Assembly (NCBI GenBank): GCA_037042185.1
Contig: JAXQJY010000028.1
Location: forward strand, 496,001 to 560,000
DNA: 64,000 nt
Direction of reading: 5' to 3'
From: Sordariomycetes sp. S80-01Y
Taxonomy: Eukaryota > Ascomycota > Sordariomycetes
Positions 1-10,511 of the stretch are shown here, piece by piece. Position 1 is the first letter of the stretch. The number at the start of each line of letters is the position of its first letter. Both the position numbers and the translations under genes were made by a program. The notes below the pieces were generated by a model that was given only the letters and a program-made list of their open reading frames with translations, was not told where the DNA came from and did not search any database.

Positions 1-1259
1 TAACCAATCAAAGCCGTCTCACTTCCGTCGCGGAGAAGCAAGTTCATCAAGGCATAGTCCGCAAAGAGCAGCGGGAACATGACACCGCACACATTGAGGA
101 TTCCCTTACCGCCGATTCGATGGTACAGCCAGGGAAACACGAGGAGCAGCCAAACACATTCGGCAACTCCCTGGACCGCAATTAGCATGGCGATTTCACG
201 GGGCGAATACCCCATTCCACCGATCGCGACAGGTGTGTATAGCATTGTCGTCGATACCGCCACCATGGAAGACATGAGTGCTCTGACGCACATCAACGTT
301 CCAAGGACTGCGGGGACGCCCGGTGCCCTGATAATCTTGGCCAGCAGAACTCTCGGACGCCTTATATCTTCTTCCTCGGTCTTCCTCTGTCCTTCATCGG
401 GCTTGCAGTCTTCGACCCAAATAATAGCTATCATCGCGCCGGTCGCGCACAATCCACCCACAACGAATCCCGGCAACGCATAAGGGTACCGCTCCAGAAC
501 TTGGATTCCCTCAAAAACACCTGGGTACTGCGTCACAGGATCTGCAAGTGCTCCGCCAAGCAGGGGTCCAACGAACAGCGCAAGATTATCGGCAAATGTG
601 TACCAGCTGAAGGCCCGTGCTTGGGTCTCGGGAGTGCAGCGCATCATGACCATAGAGCGGATGATGATGTTGCTTCCTGAAAATACTCCCGCCAGGCACC
701 TGAACAGGGCCATCTGCCATATCGAGGTGGAAAGCCCGAATAGCACGGGACCCACGGACATGCTGGCGAGGCTGCATACCAACATCAGCTTGTATCCGAG
801 GCGGTCGGCCAGAGAGCCCCAAAATATAAGGACCACGGCTTGAACAGCAGAGAAGAGCGACTCAATCATGCCACTGTAGAATCCGACGTCGGCATCAGAT
901 ACACCGCCGACGCGTTCCGTCATCTCGGCGATGTAGGGGAAAATCGTGTAGAAGGCCATGGGCTCCAGCATACGCAAATAGCATAAGAGCACAATCTGGA
1001 TCTGTGCCCATCGCGAATCCCTTTCTCTTTTTGGGTCTCTTCCGAACGGCGTGTTACCTTCCTGATCAGAGCGAGCGCAATCGCTCAGACGAGAGCAATC
1101 GCTGAGAGTATTGGCGTAGGCCTGGCTGGCGTCGTCGTCACTGCTATGGGCTTCGGCTCCGTTCCGATAAAGTTGGTTCCAAGCGGCACCATAATTATAT
1201 TCCTCGTCCTCATTCTGTTCTCCCCGGTTATGGAGAAGAGGAGAGGCCGATGCATCCAT
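1..1259 (-). CDS. MFS transporter, partial (3' end outside window)
   Basis: This is a 12-TM-type major facilitator of the plasma or vacuolar membrane; the substrate is not predictable. The frame is open without introns from the ATG at 1259 to the window edge (about 419 residues). An acidic, Ser/Asn-rich cytosolic N-terminus (about 75 residues) precedes TM1, which carries LEPMAFYTIFPYI. Motif A follows TM2 as WGSLADRLGYK, and a charged central loop (KPDEGQRKTEEED) separates the two halves. The FPYI..M and WG.LaDR pattern resembles the fungal YCR023C/ZIFL-like MFS group. The same frame stays open upstream to about 1545 without another ATG, so 1259 is the simplest start, although an upstream exon is possible. 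The gene is divergent from the asparagine synthetase-like gene at 2659. Confident as MFS, unsure of substrate. Confidence 0.88.
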   Translation of the reverse strand, partial: MDASASPLLHNRGEQNEDEEYNYGAAWNQLYRNGAEAHSSDDDASQAYANTLSDCSRLSDCARSDQEGNTPFGRDPKRERDSRWAQIQIVLLCYLRMLEPMAFYTIFPYIAEMTERVGGVSDADVGFYSGMIESLFSAVQAVVLIFWGSLADRLGYKLMLVCSLASMSVGPVLFGLSTSIWQMALFRCLAGVFSGSNIIIRSMVMMRCTPETQARAFSWYTFADNLALFVGPLLGGALADPVTQYPGVFEGIQVLERYPYALPGFVVGGLCATGAMIAIIWVEDCKPDEGQRKTEEEDIRRPRVLLAKIIRAPGVPAVLGTLMCVRALMSSMVAVSTTMLYTPVAIGGMGYSPREIAMLIAVQGVAECVWLLLVFPWLYHRIGGKGILNVCGVMFPLLFADYALMNLLLRDGSETALIG

Positions 1260-2658
1260 CTTGGGGGAGGGTGATTCGGGTTCGGGTAGGAGACAGGGCG
1301 CACCGTCGGGTCCGGACAATGGATGCCGCGGTCGGCGCTGCGATGCAGAAGCCCACGAGGAGACCAGGAACGAGGTCAGTAGGCTGCGCTGCTTCACGGT
1401 GTATGCCAGCCAGAGCAAGGCGATGGGTTGGGAAGAGTCCAAAGGGTGGCCGGAACGAAGGGCAAGCTTTGCAAAGGGTAAAAGTACAGGCGATGCGGTG
1501 ATGAGCTGATGATCAAATCTACTAGTCTCTCATGAGGTTAAGAATCGGGTTTCCCTTGTCTCAGTTCTCATTTCTTAGTGTCTGACAAAGGCCCAAGTAG
1601 ACCAATTGGTCTCAGGTCTCGCCTCTAAGGACCGTCTTGACTAACACTGTACCACGGAACCAGGTTGCGCCACCATTCCTAGCCCCTCAGAAGCTTTGCA
1701 GTACTTGTATCTGTCAAATCTATTTCATTGTCAGCCTAATTCTAACTCTATGGATGGTGCCAGGGATTGAGCCAACGAGCCACCGCCCAATCAACAGCGG
1801 GAGACCACCGCGCATATACCTCGTCGTACGTATCTGAATGCACCCCTGCTCCCCTGATCGTCGCCGGCTCGAGATCCCGGGTCCCAGATCTTTTCTGATC
1901 ATCCCGTGCCGCTGTTCGGGTTCAGTGGCCGAAGCAGGCCTCGCACTCAAGTAACCTCAGCCATCATGCACCTCCCGGCTCTTCGGTGTGATGGGGACTT
2001 GTGGCTGCGAAGAGAACGCCGCCGGCCCCTTCGACGTTAGCACGATGATAGACACATTGCATCTTCCGATCGACATTAGCGTGCTGAAAAAGGAATTTCA
2101 ATTGTTGATTGGGGCCAGATCACCGCAGTTCAGCGCAGTCGACGTGCTCATAGAGGCCAATCATTTCCTTTTACGGAGCTGTAAGAATAGGTTCGTAAGC
2201 CAGCTTCAGCTCGGTGTAAAAGCATAGTGAATCACAGAAATGAGCAGTCGCTTGCATATTTGTGAAAGGGTACGTCTACATCATAATGCAACCCATCAAG
2301 TACTCGTTGTACGCGCACGGACATTGTGCAGGTAAAGCGAGCGGCAGCACGGCCGCAACGGGGCTTGAGACCTGCGGAACGCCTCCCACCTGCTCGTACT
2401 CGTACCGTAACCTGATGGATAAGAAGTCTCCCTGGAGATGCAGCAGATGGAAAGAAGATGATGATGACTTTTTCTGGTCTTTGTTCTCATCGTTTACCTT
2501 GCCCTTCGATCGACACGCAGCCGTGCCGTGTTGACAAGCCACCAAGCTGCAGGCCCTGACTACAGTCTCCGCCGCGACCAGACAGAGTTCCTCAGACACT
2601 GTTACGGAGTCATTCAACTTTTGCCACTAATGAGCGAGGCTGTCTAGTGGATATCAGC
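1260..2658. other. Intergenic region between divergent MFS and AsnB-like genes
   Basis: No convincing gene was found; short open frames show neither domains nor splice signals. The 1.4 kb presumably holds both promoters. CT-rich stretches are interspersed with ordinary sequence. No tRNA fold or transposon ends were seen. Confidence 0.5.
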
Positions 2659-4977
2659 ATGTGTGGTATCGTGGCTAGCTGCCGCTGCCCAGGCGCTGGG
2701 CAGATAGCAACGACGAAGGGAGACAACAACAACTTCGTCAACCACAATGGCAACGGTTATGTCGAGAACCCCACTCGAATTCTCTCGGACCAATTGCACC
2801 AAGGCCTCGATGCGATCAAACATCGCGGCCCAGATGGTTCGGGCACTTGGATCAGCCAGGATGGCTCAATCGGTCTCGGCCACTGCCGCCTTTCCATCAA
2901 CGACCTCTCGCGGTCAGGCGACCAGCCTATTCATAACGCCGATGGCTCCATGCATGCAGTAGTCAATGGCGAAATCTACGACTTTGACAGGCTTCGCAAG
3001 ATTTGCATCAGCGAACATGGGTATCAATTCAATGGCCAGAGTGACAGCGAACTGGTCGTCGCCCTGTACCAAATTCACGGAGCACCGAATCTATTCGAGC
3101 ATCTTCAGGGAGAATTTTCTTTCGTTCTCGTAGACGAAACACCAGGCTGCCAACGTGTCATCGCTGCGCGTGATCGCTTTGGCATCAAACCATTGCTTTG
3201 GACCACGATTGGTGACAGAATACTGTTTGCTGCAGAGGCCAAGGCGCTTCGACCGCTCGGTTGGCAGCCAGAATGGGACGTTCAGAGCATCACTGACTCG
3301 GGATGGCTGGTAGATGAACGGACAATCTTCAAGAACGTCAAAGCTGTCAAACCAGGCCACTGGATGGAGATCACACGTGGTGGTGGCATGCAGATGCACC
3401 GCTACTGGGACACTGATTTCGACGACAAGGTCTGTCACGACAACCCGGAGAAGCAGCTTGTTGTCACTAAGCATGGATTGATCTAGACTAAGACCGACCC
3501 TCGTTCGATTGAGGAAATGGTACAGGGTGTACGCGAACGAATCGTCAACGCCGTCCGCCTTCGCATGCGCGCCGATGTCCCTATTGGCGTTTACCTGTCT
3601 GGTGGAATCGACTCGTCAGCTATTGCAGGCATCGTAACCCATCTGGCTCGCATGGAAAACATCAATATTGGCAGCGACAACACCACTCGAGTAGCGTGCT
3701 TTAGCGTACAGTTTCCCGAAACATCGGGCCACGACGAGTCCTGTGCGTATACGTCTCTCATGCTATACGATTACAACTGCGCCGTGCTTGCTGCGCAACG
3801 CTGACAAGTATCGACAGCCATAGCCAATCGTACGGCCAGGTGGCTGGGCGTAGAGATTCACAGGTGCAATGCTAATGAGCAGACTCTGGCCGACAATTTT
3901 GTCGATGCGGCCTACCATGGCGAGCAGCATCACATGGACCTTAACTCAGTGGCTAAGTTCGCACTGTCATCCGTGCCTCGAGATGAAGGGTTCAAGGTGG
4001 TCCTTACTGGCGAAGGATCTGATGAGCACTTTGGTGGTTATGCCTTCCTGACGCAACATTATCTTCATGAGCCTGACCTAGCCATGCCTAACGCCTTGGC
4101 CGATGACCCTGAGCTACGGAAAAGCTTACTAGCAACGACAATCAAGGAGAGTCAGGCAACTACGGCCAATGATTGCAGCAGAACCTACGATAACCTTGAT
4201 GATAAGGTGCTGGAACCAATAAACAGAAGCACCATGCCTGCAATCATCCAGGCCTGGGACCCTGTCAGCCGTCTTTACGCCCCGTGGGTTCGACAACAAG
4301 CTGAAGGGTACGACACGCGAAGAACCGTACTAGCCAGCATACCGCCCAATGTCCTTTCCAAGATGAAACACCATTGGCACCATATGCACACGGGCCTCTA
4401 TATGTGGCAAAAGTCAGTGCTGCAGAACACCCTCTTGACATGCGAGGGCGACCGCGCCGAGATGAGCCATAGCATCGAGGCCCGGACACCCTTTCTGGAT
4501 CACAAGCTGACCGAATACGTCAACTCACTTCCACCGTCCGTCAAGCTCAAGTATACGCCGCCGAATGAAAACGATGTGGGCGTTGCTGATAATGGCATGA
4601 ACCACGTTCGGTGGAAGAACGCCAGCGCCGCCAGGCGGGCCATCACGGAGAAATGGATACTGCGCGAGGCAGTCCGTCCATTTGTTACCGATGAATTATA
4701 CAGGCGAAGAAAGATCCCGTTTTCGGCTCCGACGCAGTGGCCGAAGGACGGACCGCTGCATCGGATGTTCAAGCGGCTCCTGACGCGTGAGTCCGTTGAA
4801 GAGCTGGGATTCGTTGATTTTTCGGTCGTTGAGGAGGCCTTGGATTCGGCGTTCGGTGATGCGGCGGACCAAGTTGCGTTTCGAACTCTTAATTATACGG
4901 CCGGGTGGGTGGCCATTGGGCAGCGATTCGGGGTGAAGAAGGCGACGCCAGAGGAATCCAGTTGGGGCTGGGCGTAA
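2659..4977 (+). CDS. Asparagine synthetase-like glutamine amidotransferase
   Basis: AsnB-type enzyme with an N-terminal class II glutaminase and a C-terminal ATP-dependent synthetase domain. Exons are 2659-3429, 3487-3742 and 3818-4977, giving 728 aa. Start choice: the ATG at 2659 gives MCGIVASC, so Cys2 becomes the N-terminal nucleophile after Met removal. Visible motifs are HRGPDGSG, NGEIYD, RDRFGIKPL, the PP-loop SGGIDSSAIAG, HDES, TGEGSDEHFGGY and SIEARTPFLDH. The 57-nt first intron begins GTCTGT and ends in a TAG that would be an in-frame stop if retained; splicing restores the continuity DDK/TKTDPRSIEEM expected for the family. The second intron (75 nt) has a CTGAC branch site. It lies between two MFS genes, so it could be a biosynthetic amidotransferase rather than the cell's main asparagine synthetase; that role is inference. 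Confidence 0.92.
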
Positions 4978-6140
4978 GTCGTTGGCAGCGTGCAGACGTC
5001 GGACGGATCAAGAGACCTTCCCCCAGACACAACGACTGAGTTCTAGGACATGCAGTAGTGAAGGCATAGAGTTGCAGACGGTAATCTGCTGCATTTGGGA
5101 AGCCCAGCGTCTCGCCTTTGGCGATATCCGCCAGTCCGCCTCGAGTCGCCCGCGCAACTGGCGATGCCCTGGCATAACCCACGGGAGAGGAGGGTCACTT
5201 GAATATCTCGTTGACGTGTAACAAAAAGCGACCGATCGATCGCTGTATACTCGTACAGACAGATGCACCGCAAGGGTGAGGCGCAAACAATACAGTCGAC
5301 TAGTATGGAGTACTTCCTGTGCCATGCGTGTGGATAGTAGCATCCGGCTGAGCACGTCCGGGTCGGATCTAGCCAGCGATATTCCCGAGGACAGGCGCCT
5401 AAACCGGCAAGATGTCGTCGGCAGGGTGGATATTCCATCCCCCTTGTAGGCAGACCCAGCAGTGGTGGGTATCAAGGTGTAGCGCAATGTAGTCTTCTCA
5501 GCTAGTCCTAGATCCGCCGCTTTTGCATCCTTGGCTGAGCGTCTGCGCACATTTCATAGGCGCCTCGTCTCAGAGGTGCTGACATGTGCTACGGTCATAC
5601 GGTCATACAGTACTCTTAACGTAGATTTGCTGCTGGGCCGCGTTTCATTTAGTAAAACATGCATGTCATGTCACGGGTGGTCCCGTCTCAAGCGCCCAAC
5701 GCTATCGCCCATCACGAGTTCAGTGGACTGGCGGACTGTTTGCTGTACGGAATCACCCGAGGTCACAATTCATCCATACTGACGCGCATGTACGGCATCA
5801 CCCGGGGTCATAATCCGCTCAGATTCACTCATATGCACGAGCTGCGCTGTCCCGTGGCCCGAATCCATCTCGAAGCCAACGGTATCGGAATGTTCACATG
5901 TCTCAGACCTCTCAACCACGGTCATTTTCGTTGGGGACGGGCCGTGTCAGCACCCTATGCGCATTGCTGTATGGCGCAAGGCGGGCGTGGCTGAGACGGG
6001 CGGTTTGCAGAGTACATCAATGGGGGATTTGTACCACCAAGCTGCAAGAAACGGGCCGCGTTTGCTATTTCCCGTCCTCCAATCTTCATATTCAGGCTCA
6101 ACCCCATTATCTATCACAAAGAACAGTTCCCGATCTCGTC
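4978..6140. other. Intergenic region upstream of second MFS gene
   Basis: No gene is supported. The stretch holds the 3' end of the amidotransferase gene and the promoter of the MFS gene at 6141. The only structure noted is a duplicated motif at 5745-5815, described separately. Confidence 0.5.
5745..5815. promoter_or_regulatory. Direct repeat of a CCGG-centred imperfect palindrome
   Basis: Two copies of about 26 bp start 45 bp apart, at 5745 and 5790, both beginning GTACGG. Each contains a 13-mer: TCACCCGAGGTCA at 5753-5765 and TCACCCGGGGTCA at 5798-5810. The second is a near palindrome around CCGG, the kind of site bound by fungal Zn2Cys6 dimers. They lie about 330-390 bp upstream of the MFS start at 6141. 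Binding is inferred from position and symmetry only. Confidence 0.35.
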
Positions 6141-7797
6141 ATGTCGTACCTTCGTCTTCAGGATCAGGGGTCGAATGAGGATATTCCCTTCCTCGATGAC
6201 TACCATGACGAGCCTGTTCCAGAGCCCGGCATCTCCTCAACCCCCGCTGCAACGCTGATACCCGGGATAAGATGTCAAAACAGGAACCATAAGCCTGTCA
6301 TCATCTTACTTTCGGTCGCCAAGTTCGTCATTGTGTTTAGTCGCATGCTTATGCTCACGCCCACGTACCGTCTGCTCGAAGACCTGTTTTGCCACACTTA
6401 TTTTGCGAATGATTCGGACGCCTTGATGGACGAGATGGAGTGCAAAGTCGGTGAGGTTCAATCCCGGCTGGCCTTCTTGATGGGGTGGTTTGGACTTCTC
6501 AGTTCGGTTATGAGTAAGTGGCAGATGCCAAAGAGAGCATGGTAGTACTGACAGGACCCAGATTTGACCTGTACATACCCGTATGGCATCATGGCCGATC
6601 GTGTTGGTCGGAAGCCCGTTATCCTGCTGGCATATGGCGGCATGGCTTTAGGCTACTGCTTGATTCCCCTCATGCTAGGACCGTGGAAGCATACATTGCG
6701 CGGGACTCCGAACCTGATGCTCGCACTATCCCTCCTGAATTTTATTGGGGGCGGTACTCCTGTTCTCATGGCTACGGTCTTTGCCATGGCAGCAGATGTG
6801 AGCAACGACGAGAACAAGTGAGTCTTCTAAATTTCCAAAGTGAGAAGACTTTCTCACCCAGCCCAGGACTACGGCCTTTCTGTATCTCACTATAGGGGCC
6901 GCCGGCGGTGCACTCATCGGGCCCCTTACGGCTGGTCTTCTGATGGAGCGCTTCGACCCGTGGGCGCCCATCGCCGTGGTCATATGCACCATCCCAGTTG
7001 TGTTCGCGGTGTTCGTCCTCATCCCCGAGACCCTGACTATTCACGTCAAGCCCCAGTGCACCGAAGATATCACGATGAAGAAGCACGTCGCACATGGTGT
7101 GAGGGACATTGTCCAATCACTGCGCATGCTCAAAGATATCAACATACCTCTCTGCCTGGTAACATTCTTCTTTGCACAAGTGCGATTCGTGGCCGGCAGC
7201 TCCACATTGGTGCAATATATTACCACGAACTTCGGCTGGACAATGGCACAAACGACTATCTTCCTCTCGCCCCTCGGGATTATTGAGATTATGATCCTGA
7301 CATCTCTACCTAGGATATCAGAGATCATGACTTCTCGTCTGGGTTTTACGTCCTTCGGAAAAGATCTCTACCTTACCCAGGTCTCCTTCCTTGTCCTCAC
7401 AGTATCGGCCTTCATTCGCGCCGTATCCTCCAGCATCTGGCTCTTCCTCATTGGGCTCTTCATGGGCACCTTCGGGTCCGCTGAATCTGCCCTTGCCAGA
7501 GCTACAGTCTCGGCATATGTGGAACCATCACATACGTCACGATTGTTCGCGTTGGCGGGCACGGTCGACGTATTGGGGTCATTTGCAGCAGGGCCGGCAA
7601 TGGCTTGGTTGTTCGACAAGGGGATGAGGTGGGGAGGTATCTGGACAGGTCTTCCGTGGCTCTATTTGGGGCTTACCAGCGGCCTGTGTTGGTTGGGGCT
7701 TCGTTTCGCGAGGTCGCCGAAGAAGGGGTGTGACCATGAGGGCGTTTTTGGCGATGGAGAGGTGGGAAACTCTAGAACGAGGAACCTTTTGGGCTGA
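6141..7797 (+). CDS. MFS transporter (second, distinct from the one at 1-1259)
   Basis: Membrane transporter of the major facilitator superfamily, 519 aa. Exons are 6141-6513, 6562-6817 and 6867-7797. Introns are 48 and 49 nt, with GTAAGT and GTGAGT donors; the first has a TACTGAC branch. An acidic cytosolic N-terminus precedes TM1 (VIILLSVAKFVIVFS). A long loop between TM1 and TM2 holds two Cys. Motif A appears as GIMADRVGRKPV. The motif IPETL closes the N-terminal half before the central loop, and the C-terminal half has six further hydrophobic stretches. The sequence is not close to the MFS at 1-1259, so this is not a local duplication. The ATG at 6141 is the first Met giving a normal N-terminus; the frame is open upstream to 5898 but reads unlike coding sequence. 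Substrate unknown. Confidence 0.88.
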
Positions 7798-9052
7798 ACC
7801 TCGTGTGAACCTCAAATGCTTTCGTAATAGACATCATATAAACAGCCATCTGCCTTCGAATGTTTGATTCTTGGCTTGCAGTCAGTGTCCGTGTCGAACC
7901 TATGTGGCTCTCGTTCCGGAACTCTATGTTGCCGCAAGAGCTCCCATCGCGCTACTCTTCTTTTTGGAGGCGCCACTCCAACCGCAGACCTTGTCACTGC
8001 CCTTTTCGATTTCGTCACATTGAGCCGATACTACGGTTGCTATTCACCGACTGTTGATCTTGGAGAAACTAAGACTCCTCCTCGGAAGATACTCCTGAAG
8101 TAGCAGGAGGAGTGTGACGAGTCGATTCCACTGACTTGGTGCGGAGCAGACACTCAATCTGGCTTGTGGTACTGTCGTGGACGTTTCGAGGAGCGAAGGG
8201 TTCCAGACACATTGTGGGAGACATACCACAGAGTGTTTGATGAGGTTGACGGTGTCCTCGGTGACCATATTTGGAACTTTGCCGAGTTTCAAACGAACCC
8301 AATGTCAGGCGTGTCGATGGCAACAAGAATCGACGCCTGGAGAGAGGCCTGAAGCTGCGCTACACAATCCATCAACGATAAAAACACTACGATTACATGG
8401 ATTAGATCGATGGTCAAGCAAAAGAGGATTCTTGGAAAATGCTCCAGGGATATTCAACCGCGTACATCATGGGTGCACTGCTGCGTCGATTCCATTCCAC
8501 TCAATACGTAAATACATCAAAAAGCTCACTCCTCAAAATCGGCGTCTTTGTTCTGCTTGTTTCCGGTTATGCGCGTCAATGCGTTTGGCCGCGCGAACAA
8601 CATCGCAGTGTGGCACAGTCGCGTTGCAGCTCGATGGATGCATGCCTAGCTTGCTGTGGCTCAGCATGCAGTTGACCCTACTACGGGCGGAGGCTTACCC
8701 GACCGTTGCCAGATGGGGTAAGGTAGCGTTGTTAGGAACGACTCAGAATATCACGCCGTATATCATCTTTGGTTTGGACAAGGATCCAGGGAGAAGAATT
8801 GTACATCAATCTCAAAATTATCATTACGACTTCTTGCTTTGTTTCAAGGCATTGCGTAAGCGGAGGAGGTTATCTCCTTCGTCCAGATCCACCTCTAGTA
8901 ACTCATGTACCACCGCCTGCCGAGGTCTTCTCCACCATCACAACTGCCTCTACGCTACACTCACATGCCCTCGTGAATCTTTTCACACTGCCTCACTTCC
9001 AGTCGATTGAAACTCCTAAGCACAAGGCTTTCGTATCAATAGCCTTCACACA
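7798..9052. other. Intergenic region, no gene supported
   Basis: About 1.25 kb between the MFS gene and the Pex39-like gene. One long open frame (8177-9010) has no ATG at its start, no domain and an arginine/cysteine-rich composition typical of chance frames. Nothing else is visible. Confidence 0.5.
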
Positions 9053-9838
9053 ATGGCCACGGAGCCTCAGCAGCCCGGCGCGAACCGCATCCGCTCGCTC
9101 AAGACCGACGATGACATCTTCAAGGCATTCGACAGCTACCCATGGACCAAAGACAAGAACTTTATGGTAGGTCTTGACATACAAGCAACCCCTTACATTA
9201 TCACTTTCTTGTACGTTCGCGTGGCTGACACCGGTCAGTCCGGCCTCTACGCCATCCTCGGCAACCCCTCGACAACCAATCCTCAGGCTTCCCTAAACGA
9301 CATGGCAACTCATGCTCGCATATTCTATTACACCCAGAAGATTGGTGTCACCATTGATTTTGCACGCTATGCCTCATGGCTGGCCTCACATCCCGAACAC
9401 CAGCCACCAGATGTCCTACCTGAAGAATACGTCAAAGGGCCACCAGACAGCGGGACGCCAGCGCTAGACTGGCAGAAGGCGGCACCAAAGGCAGATCTAT
9501 GGATCGACAAGGAAGCTGCAGCAGCAGCCGAGGGAGATCAACCTTCATACCCGATGGGTTTTGCTGAGATGATCAAGTTGTTACAGGAGGGGAAGCCTGT
9601 GCCAGGAATCAAGTCGATACCTAACACCATCGTGAGAGATCCCGTGAGTACATCATCTCTAGCTTTGTTCCCGACCCGAGACTGACCCGAGAAGTCTGTG
9701 AAGCCTGTAGGTGCTAGGGCGGTGCCGAGGAAACCTTGGGAAAGGGATGTCCCTCCTGAAGCGCCAGTTCTGGACATCACCAAGGCGCTGGACACTGATT
9801 TTCCTGAGGTCGATTCAGACATCCAGCCCGATTCATAG
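9053..9838 (+). CDS. PEX39: Pex39-like KPWE-motif protein (DUF5572 type)
   Basis: Predicted soluble protein of 220 aa. Exons are 9053-9166, 9239-9643 and 9695-9838, all in phase 0. The short motif RKPWE lies at residues 185-189, preceded by IPGIKSIPNTIV-like sequence (residues 157-170), the pattern of the fungal DUF5572/KPWE family that includes yeast Yjr012c. Members of that family have been reported as Pex39, a co-factor of Pex7-dependent import of PTS2 proteins into peroxisomes. The N-terminal part (KTDDDIFKAFDSYPW) and a proline-rich middle with LPEEY are also conserved-looking. The third-exon acceptor was chosen as GAGAAG at 9694 because the next AG (at 9710) breaks the frame. Assignment rests on recall of the motif and protein layout, not a search. 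Confidence 0.7.
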
Positions 9839-10511
9839 TCCTGAAAGATAATATGAGGAGACTGCATATAGACTGTCACGGGCAGAACGGGGTTTCCAGG
9901 CATGGTTGGCCCTCTAATGAGGCAATACACCATATTTGGCCAGGACGTGCAAGCAGAAACCAAAACTCTGCATTCATGGTTGCCAAATATCTAATCACAT
10001 TCTGAGTCTCTCCTTCATCTCTAGTGCATTTTCCCTGTGCTGAGCCCGAAGCGCCAGAACGATATTGATCCTCGACCAGCGCCGACAACAAACACACGCG
10101 AGCTCAGGGCCAGAGATCAACCAAGTGCTGAAGGAATGCAGGCAGTTGAGCGCTACCAGTCGGGGTAAGCAGATAAGTGAGTTGAAATGCAAACAGGGTC
10201 TCCGTAACGAGCTGACTTTGGCGAATTAGCAGCAGCGATCTCCCCGATATTGCAAAAACCATAACCATGAAGTGTCCAATGCTCTCCACCAAGCAGTAGC
10301 CTGGCGAGCGTAGGGTCTCGTCTGACCTGTAGATGGCGTTGTACCAGGAGATATTCGTAAGAAAGAGGCCGAAATAATCCAGTCTGCTGTTGATGCGGAC
10401 GGGGAAGAGAGGGGTTGAGAGATGTTGAGCCGTCAAGATGGATCGCGTCAGGGGCGATAAGCACGCAGTGTGTCCATATAAGACAAAACTTGAGGTGCTC
10501 AGAAGGAAATA
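9839..10511. other. Convergent 3' intergenic region
   Basis: Lies between the stop of the Pex39-like gene (plus) and the stop of the Pumilio gene (minus). No coding potential, repeats or RNA genes recognised. Confidence 0.5.

Noticed and set aside
1260-1545. N-terminal extension of the first MFS transporter
   Set aside because: The frame is open but has no ATG before the upstream stop; only an undetected upstream exon could use it.
1745-1775. tRNA-like GGCTCAATCCCTGGCACCA on the minus strand
   Set aside because: No matching acceptor stem, D arm or anticodon arm could be placed upstream.
3484-3486. In-frame TAG in the asparagine synthetase gene suggesting a pseudogene
   Set aside because: It is the last codon of a 57-nt GT..AG intron whose removal restores the conserved protein sequence.
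8177-9010. 277-codon plus-strand frame before the Pex39-like gene
   Set aside because: No ATG at its start, Arg/Cys-rich composition, no domain or splice support, and it runs into the next gene's promoter.
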